From the NCBI RefSeq assembly GCF_018860505.1, contig NZ_JAHKPU010000030.1, positions 248,001 to 312,000 on the forward strand: a DNA stretch of 64,000 nucleotides, given 5' to 3'. Of the stretch, positions 9,867 through 18,934 are shown one piece after another (the first letter of the stretch is position 1; every line of letters starts with the position of its first letter). This stretch comes from Pacificibacter marinus (GTDB lineage: Bacteria > Pseudomonadota > Alphaproteobacteria > Rhodobacterales > Rhodobacteraceae). Both the position numbers and the translations under genes were made by a program. Under the pieces are notes generated by a model. That model was not told the DNA's origin, did not search any database, and worked only from the letters and a program-made list of their open reading frames with translations.

Positions 9867-10721
9867 TTACGCACGCTTAACGTGCTGCGTTTGTACGCCA
9901 AGCTTATCAATACCAAGACGAAGCGTTTCACCGCCAGACAGGTATTTCGGCGGCGTCAATCCCATGCCAACACCTGGAGGCGTTCCGGTGGAGATGACAT
10001 CACCAGGCTGCAAGCTCATGAACTGAGAACAATAGGCGATGAGATGTGGAACTTTATAGACCATCGTCGATGTTGACCCATTTTGGTAACGAACGCCATC
10101 AACCTCAAGCCAAAGCCCAAGCGCATCAAAATCGCCAACCTCGTCAGGTGTCACCAGCCACGGGCCAGTTGGGCCGAAAGTGTCACAGCCTTTGCCTTTA
10201 TCCCATGTGCCTGCCCGCTCGATTTGATACTCACGTTCGGACACATCATTGATGACGCAGAACCCAGCGATGTGGTCCAACGCATTGGCCTCATCAATGT
10301 AGCTGCCACCCTTGCCGATAACGATACCAAGCTCGACTTCCCAATCGGTCTTTTTCGACCCCTTCGGAATGAGTACATCGTCATCAGGACCAACGATAGC
10401 GGATGTCCATTTGTTGAAAATAACGGGCTCTGGCGGGACCTCTAATCCACTTTCAGCGGCGTGATCGGCATAGTTCAGGCCGATGCACACGAACTTGCCC
10501 GTTTGACCAACACATGACCCAAGGCGCAAATCGTCCTGCGGCGTGCCTGTGACAATTGGCAAGCTGTTAACATCTAAGGCTTTAAGGCGCGCAATGGTTT
10601 CTGGCAGCAGGGCTGCGCCCGCAATATCTGTAACGTGATCCGACAAGTCACGGACCCGTCCATCTGCATCAAGGCAACCGGGTTTTTCTTGACCCTTGGG
10701 GCCGTAGCGCAATAATTTCAT
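9867..10721 (-). CDS. FAH-family hydrolase, probable 2,4-diketo-3-deoxy-L-fuconate (or rhamnonate) hydrolase
   Basis: Soluble metal-dependent hydrolase of 284 residues in the fumarylacetoacetase family. The core blocks are FVCIGLNYADHAAESG, KWTSAIVGPDDDVLIP, the metal-binding DWEVELGIVIG (the E-x-E pair), CVINDVSEREYQ and ISTGTPPGVGMG. Databases often label this type ureidoglycolate lyase. Together with the SDR dehydrogenase, lactonase and aldose dehydrogenase nearby, its likely role is cleavage of the diketo acid to pyruvate plus L-lactate, the last step of the oxidative 6-deoxy-sugar route. It is the last gene of the minus operon and has a GAGGA site before the ATG. Confidence 0.8.
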   Translation of the reverse strand: MKLLRYGPKGQEKPGCLDADGRVRDLSDHVTDIAGAALLPETIARLKALDVNSLPIVTGTPQDDLRLGSCVGQTGKFVCIGLNYADHAAESGLEVPPEPVIFNKWTSAIVGPDDDVLIPKGSKKTDWEVELGIVIGKGGSYIDEANALDHIAGFCVINDVSEREYQIERAGTWDKGKGCDTFGPTGPWLVTPDEVGDFDALGLWLEVDGVRYQNGSTSTMVYKVPHLIAYCSQFMSLQPGDVISTGTPPGVGMGLTPPKYLSGGETLRLGIDKLGVQTQHVKRA

Positions 10722-10751
10722 GTGGTCCTCGAACTTCTATAAATGTAGGTT

Positions 10752-10777
10752 CCGCAGCCCCCACAAGGGAACTGCGG
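10752..10777 (-). promoter_or_regulatory. intercistronic hairpin between binding-protein and hydrolase genes
   Basis: CCGCAG and CTGCGG form the outer stem, with CCC/GGG able to extend it inside. The hairpin lies just after the binding-protein stop codon and before the hydrolase start. It has no T-run, so mRNA stabilisation or attenuation within the operon is more likely than termination. Confidence 0.45.
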
Positions 10778-10788
10778 CAATGTTAAAA

Positions 10789-11736
10789 TCAATCGTAAAG
10801 AACGGCCTGAATTTCGGCGTTATCGATGTTGGATTGATCGTAGTAGTAGAAACCCGTGTCGATGACCGCTGGAAGCGTTTCACCGTTTTTCGCAGCCAAA
10901 GCCGCTTTTACGGTTTCATAGCCAATGCCAACTGGGTTCTGTGTGATCGCGCCAGCCATCAAGCCTGCACGAATTGCGTCGGTCTGTGCTTTACCAGAGT
11001 CGTAGCCGATGATGGTCACGCCTTCTGTGCCCATTTCGCGGGCGGCGTTCACGATACCAATCGCAGAACCTTCGTTGGTGCCAAACATACCGTTCAGATC
11101 AGGGTTCGCCGTCAAGATCGCTTTCGCAACCTCAGTAGATTGCAACTGATCACCCGCACCGTATTGGACGCTGACAACTTCAATATTAGGGTAATTCGCT
11201 TCGATTTGGTTCAAGAAACCATCACGGCGGTCAATACCAGTACGGCTTGTTTGGTCATGTGCAACAACGGCCACTTTACCTGTTCCACCTAGGAACTCAG
11301 CCATTTTGTCAGCAGCCAAAGCCGCCGCTGCAACGTTATCTGTTGTTGCAGTGGACGCAGGAATGTCACTGTCGACACCGCTGTCAAACGCGATGACAGG
11401 AATGCCAGCTTCATGCGCTTGACGCAAAAGCGGGATGGCAGCTTGACTGTCGAGCGCGGCAAAACCGATTGCCGCAGGATTGTTTGCCAAAGCAGCAGCC
11501 AACATGTCGATCTGACGATCAACCATAGTTTCATTATCTGGGCCTTCGAATGTGATGCGAACACCGAATTCTTCAGCCGCTTGATCGGCACCTGATTTCA
11601 CAGCCTGCCAGAACTGGTGCTGGAAGCCTTTTGAAACGAGTGGGATGTAAAGTTCATCTTGTGCAAATGCGGCTGGCGCAGATGCGATTGCAATGGACGC
11701 ACTCAGTGCGGCGACGAGGGTACGACGTGACAACAT
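10789..11736 (-). CDS. CUT2 ABC transporter sugar-binding protein (ribose/fucose type)
   Basis: Periplasmic binding protein of the RbsB class, 315 residues. The signal peptide is LVAALSASIAIASAPAAFA, with cleavage near residue 25. The mature domain starts DELYIPLVSKGFQHQFWQAVKSGADQAAEEF. The blocks IGFAALDSQAAIPLLRQA, PVIAFDSGVDS and GMFGTNEGSAIGIVNAA are the ligand-cleft regions of this class. A TAGGAGGA site precedes the ATG. Unusually it is encoded after, not before, its permease and ATPase genes. The oxidative deoxy-sugar enzymes around it point to L-fucose or L-rhamnose as substrate; this is inference. Confidence 0.88.
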   Translation of the reverse strand: MLSRRTLVAALSASIAIASAPAAFAQDELYIPLVSKGFQHQFWQAVKSGADQAAEEFGVRITFEGPDNETMVDRQIDMLAAALANNPAAIGFAALDSQAAIPLLRQAHEAGIPVIAFDSGVDSDIPASTATTDNVAAAALAADKMAEFLGGTGKVAVVAHDQTSRTGIDRRDGFLNQIEANYPNIEVVSVQYGAGDQLQSTEVAKAILTANPDLNGMFGTNEGSAIGIVNAAREMGTEGVTIIGYDSGKAQTDAIRAGLMAGAITQNPVGIGYETVKAALAAKNGETLPAVIDTGFYYYDQSNIDNAEIQAVLYD

Positions 11737-11802
11737 GATGGTTCCTCCTAAGTTGTCGATGATGCAGCCCGGATCTCCTCCCGGACAACGAAATTTTTAT
11801 CT

Positions 11803-12810
11803 TTATTTGGCGTTCTTACGGCGCATCATATCGGCGTAAACAGCCAGAATGATGATCGCGCCAGTGACAACGGTTTGCCATTCTTGAGCCACGGACAAAA
11901 CACGCAGACCGTTGGTCAACACCGCCATAATCAACGCACCAATGAGTGAGCCAAGTATAGAGCCACGCCCACCGGACAATGACGTCCCGCCGATGACAAC
12001 TGCTGCAATCGCTTCAAGTTCATATCCAAGACCCAGTGCAGGTTGCGCAGAGTTCAAACGTGACGCAATCAGCAAACCAGCGATGCCAACGATAGAGCCT
12101 GCAAGCGCATAGATCGCGATTTTCCAACGATCCGTGTTCACACCAGACAGGCGCACAGATTCTTCATTAGAACCAAGTGCAAAGCAGTAACGCCCCAGCA
12201 CTGTGCGGTTCAAAATGTAAGCTGTGGCCCCTGCGACGATGAACAAAATCAGCACTCCATTGGGAATTGGCAGACCAGGCAGAACCTCACCAATCAAAGA
12301 CCCGCGAGAGATTTCGCTAAAACCCGGAGTGTCATTGAAATAGATCGGCCGCGTGCCTGAAATCACAAGGCTGAGGCCTTTGAGGATCAACATCATACCA
12401 AGGGTTGCGATGAACGGTGGGATCGCCATTTTGGCCACAAAACTGCCAGAGCAGGCACCACAAAGCGCGCCTGTCAAAACCGCCGCAAGTACGCCCAAGG
12501 GCAGAGGTAAGCCAGCATAGGTCAAAACAACGCCAGTGATCACCGCACAAAATGTCATCATTGTCCCAACAGACAAATCGATACCACCCGTGATAATCAC
12601 CAAAGTGACCGCAATCGCCAGAACGCCATTCACAGACGTAGCCTGCAAGATGGCCAGCATATTAGAAGTTTGCATAAAGTTCGGAGAGGCGATTGAAAAA
12701 CCGATCAGTAGCACAACCAAGCTGGCGAAGGCCAAAACGCGTTGGTGCGTGCCTGCTGCAATGATCTTTGAAAGGGTCGATTTGGGCGCATCAACTGCTG
12801 TCGTGGTCAT
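11803..12810 (-). CDS. CUT2 ABC transporter permease (RbsC-like)
   Basis: Inner-membrane permease of 335 residues with eight to ten hydrophobic segments. Family blocks are [33 protein letters not shown], the coupling region [25 protein letters not shown], and [24 protein letters not shown], all typical of RbsC proteins. The ATG overlaps the stop of the ATPase gene (ATGA), and a GGAGG site sits within the ATPase end. It works with the ATPase at 12807 and the binding protein at 10789. Confidence 0.93.
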   Translation of the reverse strand: MTTTAVDAPKSTLSKIIAAGTHQRVLAFASLVVLLIGFSIASPNFMQTSNMLAILQATSVNGVLAIAVTLVIITGGIDLSVGTMMTFCAVITGVVLTYAGLPLPLGVLAAVLTGALCGACSGSFVAKMAIPPFIATLGMMLILKGLSLVISGTRPIYFNDTPGFSEISRGSLIGEVLPGLPIPNGVLILFIVAGATAYILNRTVLGRYCFALGSNEESVRLSGVNTDRWKIAIYALAGSIVGIAGLLIASRLNSAQPALGLGYELEAIAAVVIGGTSLSGGRGSILGSLIGALIMAVLTNGLRVLSVAQEWQTVVTGAIIILAVYADMMRRKNAK

Positions 12811-14333
12811 GAGAGGTCCTCCATTGCACTCAACGCAGTGTCGCGTTGTGTGGCCAATTCCATAATCTGTTCTTGTGTGGTGCTTTCACCGCCAGGCAAG
12901 ATCCCGGTCAGCCGTCCTTCGCACATCACCGCGATACGGTGGCTGAGACGCATCACCTCAGGCAGTTCAGACGATATCACGATGATCGCACGTCCCTGTG
13001 CCGCGAGGTCTTCAAGCAAAGCGTAAATTTCTGATTTCGCGCCGATATCGATGCCGCGTGTTGGCTCATCAAAGATCAACACATCACAGTCGCGTAACAG
13101 CCATTTGGCTATCACGACTTTTTGCTGGTTCCCGCCAGAGAGCAACCGCACGTCTTGGGTGTCAGACGGTGTGCGAATGCCCAATTTTTCAATGTAATCA
13201 ATCGCGATGTCCCGCATTGCGTTTTCATCCAACACGCCTGCGCGATTGGTAAATTGCGTCAAATTGGCCATCGCGACATTCGCACGCACGGTCATATCAA
13301 CGGCCAGACCAAAATGTTTACGGTCCTCCGATAGATAGCCAATGCCAGCTTCAACAGCGGCATGGGGCGTGCGGATATCAACAGATTGGCCCGCGACCAA
13401 AATCTCGCCCGCGTCACGCGGATCAGCGCCAAAAATGATCCGTGCCACTTCGGTGCGCCCTGCCCCCATCAAACCGGCAAAGCCCAAAATCTCGCCCTTG
13501 CGCACATCAAAGCTGACATCACGCACCTCTTTGCCACGCGACAAGTTCCGCACTTCCAAAGCGACAGCATTTTGTGATGTATCAGGAATATCAGGGCCGT
13601 TTTGTGTGACTTCACGCCCCACCATCAACTGGATGATCGTCTTTAGCGGCGTGTCGGCTGCTTCAACCGTATCAATATAAGCCCCATCGCGTAGAATAGT
13701 CACGCGGTCAGCGATGCGTTTGATCTCATCCATACGGTGACTGATATAAACAATGCCAACACCGTCGGCTTTAAGCTTATCGATAACCTTGAACAGTTCG
13801 GAAATCTCTGCGTCATTCAACGCAGCTGTTGGTTCGTCCATGATCAAAACGCGCGGATTGTACGACAACGCCTTGGCGATTTCTATCAACTGCTGACGCG
13901 CAATGGTTTGCGTGCCAACCTTGGTACGCGGGTCCATCGCCAAATTGAGCGAGGCAAAAATCTCTGCGGTTTTGGCATTGAGCGCGGGCTCATCCAAACG
14001 CCCAAAACTGCGACGTGGTTCGCGTCCGATCAGCACGTTTTGCGCTGCGGTCAGATCGTTCATCAAGCTGAGCTCTTGGTGAATGATGCCGATTCCCAGA
14101 CCTTGCGCAGCACGTGGGCTGTCAGGGGACACAGGTTTGCCATCGACAAACATTTCACCGCCGTCAGGCACATAAATGCCGGACATGATTTTCATCAGGG
14201 TCGATTTGCCCGCACCATTTTCCCCCATAAGGGCATGGACTTCGCCGGGTTTCAGATCGAATTGCACGCCTTTAAGCGCATGAACGCCCGGAAAGCGTTT
14301 TTCGATCCCTTTCATCTCAACTAAATAGCTCAT
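12807..14333 (-). CDS. CUT2 ABC transporter tandem ATPase (RbsA/MglA-like)
   Basis: Cytoplasmic ATPase with two fused nucleotide-binding domains, 508 residues from the chosen start. The N-terminal domain has Walker [10 protein letters not shown], Walker [12 protein letters not shown] and a degenerate signature. The C-terminal domain has a degenerate P-loop (GLMGAGRTE), the signature [16 protein letters not shown] and [13 protein letters not shown]. One consensus and one degenerate site is normal for CUT2. I start at the ATG of MSYLVEMKG because a GGGGAG site sits 11 bases upstream; a frame extension of six codons is less likely. It follows the SDR gene within the operon. Confidence 0.93.
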   Translation of the reverse strand: MSYLVEMKGIEKRFPGVHALKGVQFDLKPGEVHALMGENGAGKSTLMKIMSGIYVPDGGEMFVDGKPVSPDSPRAAQGLGIGIIHQELSLMNDLTAAQNVLIGREPRRSFGRLDEPALNAKTAEIFASLNLAMDPRTKVGTQTIARQQLIEIAKALSYNPRVLIMDEPTAALNDAEISELFKVIDKLKADGVGIVYISHRMDEIKRIADRVTILRDGAYIDTVEAADTPLKTIIQLMVGREVTQNGPDIPDTSQNAVALEVRNLSRGKEVRDVSFDVRKGEILGFAGLMGAGRTEVARIIFGADPRDAGEILVAGQSVDIRTPHAAVEAGIGYLSEDRKHFGLAVDMTVRANVAMANLTQFTNRAGVLDENAMRDIAIDYIEKLGIRTPSDTQDVRLLSGGNQQKVVIAKWLLRDCDVLIFDEPTRGIDIGAKSEIYALLEDLAAQGRAIIVISSELPEVMRLSHRIAVMCEGRLTGILPGGESTTQEQIMELATQRDTALSAMEDLS

Positions 14334-14366
14334 GATTTCGGCTCTCCCCAACCTTGAATCGCGTTG

Positions 14367-15113
14367 CTAGATGGTGACGCCACCGTCAACCAGCACCGTT
14401 TGTCCCGTCATGAAACTGCTGCCATCGGATAGCAGATGCACAACTGTGGGCGTTAAATCGTCTACAGTGGCCAAACGCCCCATAGGTTGACGCGCGATGA
14501 AGTCTTTTTCCGCTTGAACAGGATCAGGCGCGCCAGCGATGCGGCCTTGCAATGCAGGCGTATCTACAGTGCCGGGGCAAAGCGCGTTACACCGCAGGTT
14601 TTGAGTTACAAAATCAGCGGCAATCGCTTTGGTCAAGCCGATGACAGCGGCTTTGGTCGCACCGTAAGCCGTACGGTCTTTGAAGCCTTTTTCAGACGAC
14701 GCCATAGACGCCATGTTCAAAATCGACGCTGTCCCCTCGGTCTCTGCACGACGCAAAAGACCGGGCACAAAGGCACGACACATGCGCACCATTGATGTCA
14801 CGTTCAGATCAACTGAAAACGCCCATGCTGCATCATCAAGCTCTAGAATAGATCCATGATGCACGATGCCCGCACAGTTAAACAATCCGTCCAAATCGGG
14901 CAGGTCGGCGGCAAGCGCATCAATGGCGGCAACATCTGTTACATCCAGGACACGGGTTTCAATACCGCTGACACCAGACAGGTTTTCCAGCAAATCACCG
15001 TTGATATCAGTGGCAATCACACGCGCCCCAGCAGCAGCACAGGCCCGCGCACTCGCAGCACCGATCCCTTGGCCCGCAGCTGTAATGAGAATTGTTTTGT
15101 TTGAAAGCGTCAT
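14367..15113 (-). CDS. SDR dehydrogenase, probable 2-keto-3-deoxy-L-fuconate 4-dehydrogenase
   Basis: NAD-dependent short-chain dehydrogenase of 248 residues. The Rossmann motif is TAAGQGIGAASARACAAAGARV, followed by ATDIN (the Asp after the second strand favours NAD), LFNCAGIV, the catalytic Ser in NMASMAS, YGATK for the Tyr and Lys, and a C-terminal MTGQTVLVDGGVTI. The N-terminus resembles the BDH2/2-keto-3-deoxy-fuconate dehydrogenase branch. It would oxidise the dehydratase product to the 2,4-diketo acid cut by the hydrolase at 9867. The start is set by GGGGA eight bases upstream, just after the dehydratase stop. Confidence 0.83.
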   Translation of the reverse strand: MTLSNKTILITAAGQGIGAASARACAAAGARVIATDINGDLLENLSGVSGIETRVLDVTDVAAIDALAADLPDLDGLFNCAGIVHHGSILELDDAAWAFSVDLNVTSMVRMCRAFVPGLLRRAETEGTASILNMASMASSEKGFKDRTAYGATKAAVIGLTKAIAADFVTQNLRCNALCPGTVDTPALQGRIAGAPDPVQAEKDFIARQPMGRLATVDDLTPTVVHLLSDGSSFMTGQTVLVDGGVTI

Positions 15114-15127
15114 ATCAGTCCCCATGA

Positions 15128-16651
15128 TCACATCACCGCGCCAATTTGCCATGGCACGAATTCAACGCCACCAAATCCAAGCTCTTCGCTTTTTGTCAGC
15201 TCGCCTGACGCGATGCGAATAAACGTCTCGAAAATGTCGCGACCTTTGTCATTCAAGGTCGCCCCTCCGCTGACAATATCGCCGCAATTGATGTCCATGT
15301 CGTCAGACATCCGCGCGTACATTTCGGAATTGGTAGCGACTTTAATACAAGGCGTCGGCATGTACCCCGACACCGATCCGCGCCCTGTCGTGAACACAAT
15401 CAAGTTTGCACCAGAGGCGATTTGCCCCGTCACAGAACAAGGGTCGAACCCCGGGCTGTCCATAAAGACAAAGCCCTTTTTATCAATTTTTTCACCAAAC
15501 AGATAGACATCCGTTAGGGGCGCGCTTCCGCTTTTCGCGACGGCACCAAGGGATTTTTCCAAGATCGTGGTCAAGCCACCGCGTTTGTTGCCGGGACTTG
15601 GATTGTTGTCCATCTCACCGTGGTTACGCGCTGTGTAATCTTCCCACCAGCGCACCCGTTCGATCAGTTTTTCACCGACCTCGACCGTTTCAGCGCGGCG
15701 GGTCAACAGATGTTCCGCGCCATAAATTTCAGAGGTTTCCGACAAGATCGTGGTGCCGCCATGACGCACCAACAAATCAGATGCAACGCCCAGCGCAGGG
15801 TTGGCCGTGATGCCCGAATAACCATCAGAGCCACCACATTGCATCCCCACCATCAGATGAGAAACCGGAGCAGGTTCGCGCGTGGCCGTGTTGGCCAAAG
15901 CAGCAAGACTGCGCAGCTCGGCCAAACCTTTTTCGATGGTTTTACGCGTGCCACCCTCGTGCTGGATCGTCATGTAACGCAATGCACCATCAGCACGGAT
16001 CGGACGACCGCCAACAAGCGCAGAAACCTGCATCACTTCACAGCCAAGTCCGATCAAAAGGATACCGCCAAAGTTCGGGTGCTGAGCATAGCCCGACAAC
16101 GTACGGAACAAAGTGGCATAGCCCTCGTTCTCGCCCGACATGCCACAACCTGTCCCGTGAGTGATCGGTACGATGCCGTCGATGTTTGGGAAATCATCCA
16201 GCAAGCCGGACTTTTCAGCCGCCTCTGCGATGAATTTCGCGACAGAACCTGAACAGTTCACTGAGGTCAAAATACCAAGGTAATTGCGCGTACCAACACT
16301 TCCGTCTGTGCGATGGTACCCATTGAAGGTGCGTTGATCTGTGATCGGTTCAAGCACTTTGGCCTCACTTGCGTGGGCGTAATCATTGGTGTGCTCGCCC
16401 ATGCCGAGATTTTGAACATGCACATGTTCGCCCGCAGCAATATCCGTCGTGGCCTGACCGATTGTTTGACCGTAGCGCAGCACATTTTGACCTGCACTGA
16501 TCGGCGCGATGGCAATCTTATGCCCCTGCTTCACAGCCTGCTGCACCGTCACGCCAGTAGATGCCTCAACCTCGCCGGCTGCAATATCGGCCAATGCGAC
16601 CGCGACATTGTCTTGCGAATGTAGAATGAGCATACGGGATGGCTGGGTCAT
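15128..16651 (-). CDS. UxaA/altronate-dehydratase-family sugar-acid dehydratase, probable L-fuconate dehydratase
   Basis: Protein of 507 residues with an N-terminal SAF-like domain (MLILHSQDNVAVALADI to HVHVQNL) and a C-terminal UxaA-type catalytic region. Conserved cysteines appear in TSVNCSGSVA, HGTGCGMSG, GLGCEV and VGMQCGGSDGYSGITANPALG, where the family binds a catalytic metal. The frame runs 22 codons further upstream, but the start MTQPSRM has an AAAGG site and leaves a normal divergent promoter gap. As first gene of the operon it would dehydrate the aldonate formed by the plus-strand enzymes. Most described L-fuconate dehydratases are enolase-superfamily proteins, so this would be a non-homologous replacement. 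The substrate is inferred. Confidence 0.8.
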   Translation of the reverse strand: MTQPSRMLILHSQDNVAVALADIAAGEVEASTGVTVQQAVKQGHKIAIAPISAGQNVLRYGQTIGQATTDIAAGEHVHVQNLGMGEHTNDYAHASEAKVLEPITDQRTFNGYHRTDGSVGTRNYLGILTSVNCSGSVAKFIAEAAEKSGLLDDFPNIDGIVPITHGTGCGMSGENEGYATLFRTLSGYAQHPNFGGILLIGLGCEVMQVSALVGGRPIRADGALRYMTIQHEGGTRKTIEKGLAELRSLAALANTATREPAPVSHLMVGMQCGGSDGYSGITANPALGVASDLLVRHGGTTILSETSEIYGAEHLLTRRAETVEVGEKLIERVRWWEDYTARNHGEMDNNPSPGNKRGGLTTILEKSLGAVAKSGSAPLTDVYLFGEKIDKKGFVFMDSPGFDPCSVTGQIASGANLIVFTTGRGSVSGYMPTPCIKVATNSEMYARMSDDMDINCGDIVSGGATLNDKGRDIFETFIRIASGELTKSEELGFGGVEFVPWQIGAVM

Positions 16652-16703
16652 TGGTGTAGTACCTTTGTCTAAGCGGCTTGGCGTTTCCTTCTGTAGTTCT
16701 AGC

Positions 16704-16731
16704 TTGACTTGAATCACCTGTCAACTAACAT
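16704..16731 (+). promoter_or_regulatory. candidate promoter and operator for the GntR gene
   Basis: TTGACT (16704-16709) and TAACAT (16726-16731) are spaced 16 bases apart upstream of the regulator gene. An inverted repeat TTGAC-N11-GTCAA (16704-16724) overlaps the -35 and fills the spacer, which would suit autoregulation by the GntR protein and control of the divergent dehydratase operon. The repeat is short, so this is tentative. Confidence 0.35.
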
Positions 16732-16750
16732 GTCAGTGCGGGAGGCAAAA

Positions 16751-17449
16751 ATGGACGACCACAACATCACGCTCGATATCAACAGTCTGGATGGCCCTTT
16801 GGGTCAGCGCGTCTACACAGTGCTGCGTGACCAGATTTTGACGATGGCATTCAAACCGGGAACCGTGCTGCGCAAGGGCGTACTGTGCGATCAGTTGGGT
16901 GTGTCACGTTCGCCGATGACGGAAGCCCTGAACCGGTTATCCTCTGAAGGACTGGTTGATATCATTCCGCAATCTGCCACCCGCGTTTCGCAATTCTCTA
17001 TGTTTGAGTTGCGCGAAGAAAGTTTTCTGCGCGAAGCCATAGAAGTCGCCATCGTCGCAGAAGTCGCGCAGAACCGTACCGATGAACAACTGACCATTTT
17101 ATCGCGCAACTTAAGACTGCAAAGCCTTCTGGTCGAAGACGCAGATTTTCAAGGGTTCTTTGAAGCTGACTTGGAATTTCACGCATTGATCTTGGCGTTC
17201 AGCGGCTTTCCAAAGGTCGCAGCCACCGCCGAGCAAATGTCCTTGCAATTGCACCGCGCACGGATGCTAATCTTGCCTGAACAAGGTCGCCCTGCCGAAG
17301 CCGTCGCTGAACATCACGCCATTCTGGCCTCAATCAAAGACCGTGATGCAGATGCGGCGCGTGCTGCCATGTCACGCCACCTTGGCCAATTGATCACACG
17401 TATTGAGCCTCTCGAACGACAACATGCCGAATTCTTTCGCCCAAACTGA
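16751..17449 (+). CDS. GntR-family (FCD subfamily) transcriptional regulator
   Basis: Regulator of 232 residues. The N-terminal winged helix is GQRVYTVLRDQILTMAFKPGTVLRKGVLCDQLGVSRSPMTEALNRLSSEGLVDI. A helical FCD effector domain follows (EESFLREAIEVAIVAEVA, FFEADLEFHALILAFSG, AEHHAILASIKDRDADAARAAMSRHL), with the histidines and acidic residues that bind metal in this subfamily. The start is fixed by GGAGG at 16741-16745, five bases before the ATG; upstream ATGs lack such a site. It is divergent from the dehydratase/ABC operon and 14 bp ahead of the aldose dehydrogenase, so it most likely controls both arms of the deoxy-sugar module. Confidence 0.9.
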   Translation: MDDHNITLDINSLDGPLGQRVYTVLRDQILTMAFKPGTVLRKGVLCDQLGVSRSPMTEALNRLSSEGLVDIIPQSATRVSQFSMFELREESFLREAIEVAIVAEVAQNRTDEQLTILSRNLRLQSLLVEDADFQGFFEADLEFHALILAFSGFPKVAATAEQMSLQLHRARMLILPEQGRPAEAVAEHHAILASIKDRDADAARAAMSRHLGQLITRIEPLERQHAEFFRPN

Positions 17450-17463
17450 AAAGATGAAACCCT

Positions 17464-18513
17464 ATGAACCTAAAGCAAAAAAATGCACTCAATCAACGCA
17501 CGCGTGTTCCGGTAAATTTGACGCAATTGGGGTTTGGCGCTGCGCCGCTTGGTAACCTGTATCGTAAAATTGAAGACGCCGATGCACAGGCCACGATACA
17601 AGCGGCATGGGACGCGGGCATTCGCTATTTTGATACGGCCCCGCAATACGGCTTGGGTCGATCTGAATTGCGCGTCGGACAAGGCCTTGGGCAACATGAT
17701 CGCGACACGCTCACGTTATCGACAAAAGCAGGTCGAGTTCTGGAAGACTGCGCGCCTGAGGATGTCACCCCCGAAGCCTTTGTCGATGTGCCGCAAAAAC
17801 GTATCGTGTTCGATTACACCTATGACGGCATCATGCGCAGCGTCGAAGACAGCACCAAGCGCCTTGGCATGGAGACATTCGACATGCTGTTTTTACACGA
17901 TATAGATGCGGGCACCCACGGCGAAATGGGCGCCGAAGACAAGCTGCGCGAGCTGTTTGCCCATGGCGGCTACCGTGCTCTCACCGAATTGCGCGACGCC
18001 GGACGCATTACGGCGATTGGCGCAGGTGTGAACACATGGCAGATTTGCGAGCGTTTATTGAGTGAGGCCGATTTTGACGGCTTTTTGCTTGCGGGTCGAT
18101 ACACCTTGCTGGAACAAGACCCGCTCGAGACCTTCTTGCCGCTCTGCCTCAAACGCGATGTCGGAATCATTCTGGGCGGACCTTACAACTCCGGTATCCT
18201 CGCAACAGGTGCTGTAGAAGGCGCACGCTATGATTACGCCCCTGCGCCCGAACAGATACTGGCACGTGTGCGCAATCTCGAAGAAGTCTGCGCCGCCCAT
18301 AACACGCCCTTGATCGCGGCTGCGCTTCAGTTTCCACTGGGTCATAGCGCCGTAAAATCGGTGATCCCCGGTGCCTCGACCCCCGACGAAGTCCGCCAAA
18401 ATGTCAAAATCTTCGAAACGCCCATCCCTGCCGCGCTTTGGTCTGATCTAAAATCTCAAGGCCTTATCCGCCAAGACGCCCCAATCCCCGAGGAATGCCC
18501 AGATGCTTCGTAA
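17464..18513 (+). CDS. aldo/keto reductase, probable L-fucose (D-threo-aldose) 1-dehydrogenase
   Basis: NAD(P)-dependent enzyme of 349 residues in the aldo/keto reductase fold. Visible blocks are LGFGAAPLGNLY, AAWDAGIRYFDTAPQYGLGRSE (containing the catalytic Asp and Tyr), STKAGR (catalytic Lys), DMLFLHDID (catalytic His) and SVIPGASTPDEV near the C-terminus. This branch includes D-threo-aldose/L-fucose dehydrogenases, which oxidise the pyranose to a lactone. The mutarotase and lactonase genes directly after it fit the same steps. It overlaps the mutarotase gene by 11 bases. Confidence 0.87.
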   Translation: MNLKQKNALNQRTRVPVNLTQLGFGAAPLGNLYRKIEDADAQATIQAAWDAGIRYFDTAPQYGLGRSELRVGQGLGQHDRDTLTLSTKAGRVLEDCAPEDVTPEAFVDVPQKRIVFDYTYDGIMRSVEDSTKRLGMETFDMLFLHDIDAGTHGEMGAEDKLRELFAHGGYRALTELRDAGRITAIGAGVNTWQICERLLSEADFDGFLLAGRYTLLEQDPLETFLPLCLKRDVGIILGGPYNSGILATGAVEGARYDYAPAPEQILARVRNLEEVCAAHNTPLIAAALQFPLGHSAVKSVIPGASTPDEVRQNVKIFETPIPAALWSDLKSQGLIRQDAPIPEECPDAS

Positions 18514-18934
18514 CATCCCGCCTATTTTGTCGCCTGATATCTTATGGAGCCTGCGCGCGATGGGGCACGGGGACGAGTTGGTCATCGTTGACGCCAACTT
18601 TCCCGCGACAGCACTGGGCGCGCGATGTCACCGGCTGGATGGCTTAACCGCGACAGACGTCTTAAAGGCCGTGCTCACGGTGATGCCTTTGGACAGCTAT
18701 GTGCCAGACCCGGCCTTGGTGATGGAAGTCGTGGGCGATCCCGACGCAGTCCCGCCTATCGTGGCAGAGTTTCAGACCATCACGCTAGAGACAGCAGACA
18801 ACCCTGTGACTTTGGGCAAATTAGAACGCTTTGCCTTTTACGATCGTGCGAAAACGGCCTTTGCAATCATCCAAACCGGTGAGACGCGTCTTTATGGAAA
18901 TATCATCGTTAAAAAAGGCGTGATCGACCAATGA
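18503..18934 (+). CDS. fucU: RbsD/FucU-family sugar mutarotase
   Basis: Small cytoplasmic enzyme of 143 residues that interconverts sugar anomers. Family marks are the N-terminal LRNIPPILSPDILWSLRAMGHGDELVIVDANFPA (with the His of GHGD), the central VDPALV-like segment (YVPDPALVMEV), ERFAFYDRAKTAFAIIQTGETRLYGNII and the final KKGVI. This pattern fits FucU better than RbsD. It overlaps both neighbours, indicating tight coupling. Supplying the correct anomer to the aldose dehydrogenase is the natural role. Confidence 0.9.
   Translation: MLRNIPPILSPDILWSLRAMGHGDELVIVDANFPATALGARCHRLDGLTATDVLKAVLTVMPLDSYVPDPALVMEVVGDPDAVPPIVAEFQTITLETADNPVTLGKLERFAFYDRAKTAFAIIQTGETRLYGNIIVKKGVIDQ

Noticed and set aside
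15620-16252. Plus-strand open frame of 210 codons
   Set aside because: Antisense to the altronate-dehydratase-family gene, which has a continuous conserved protein; composition is that of a mirror frame.
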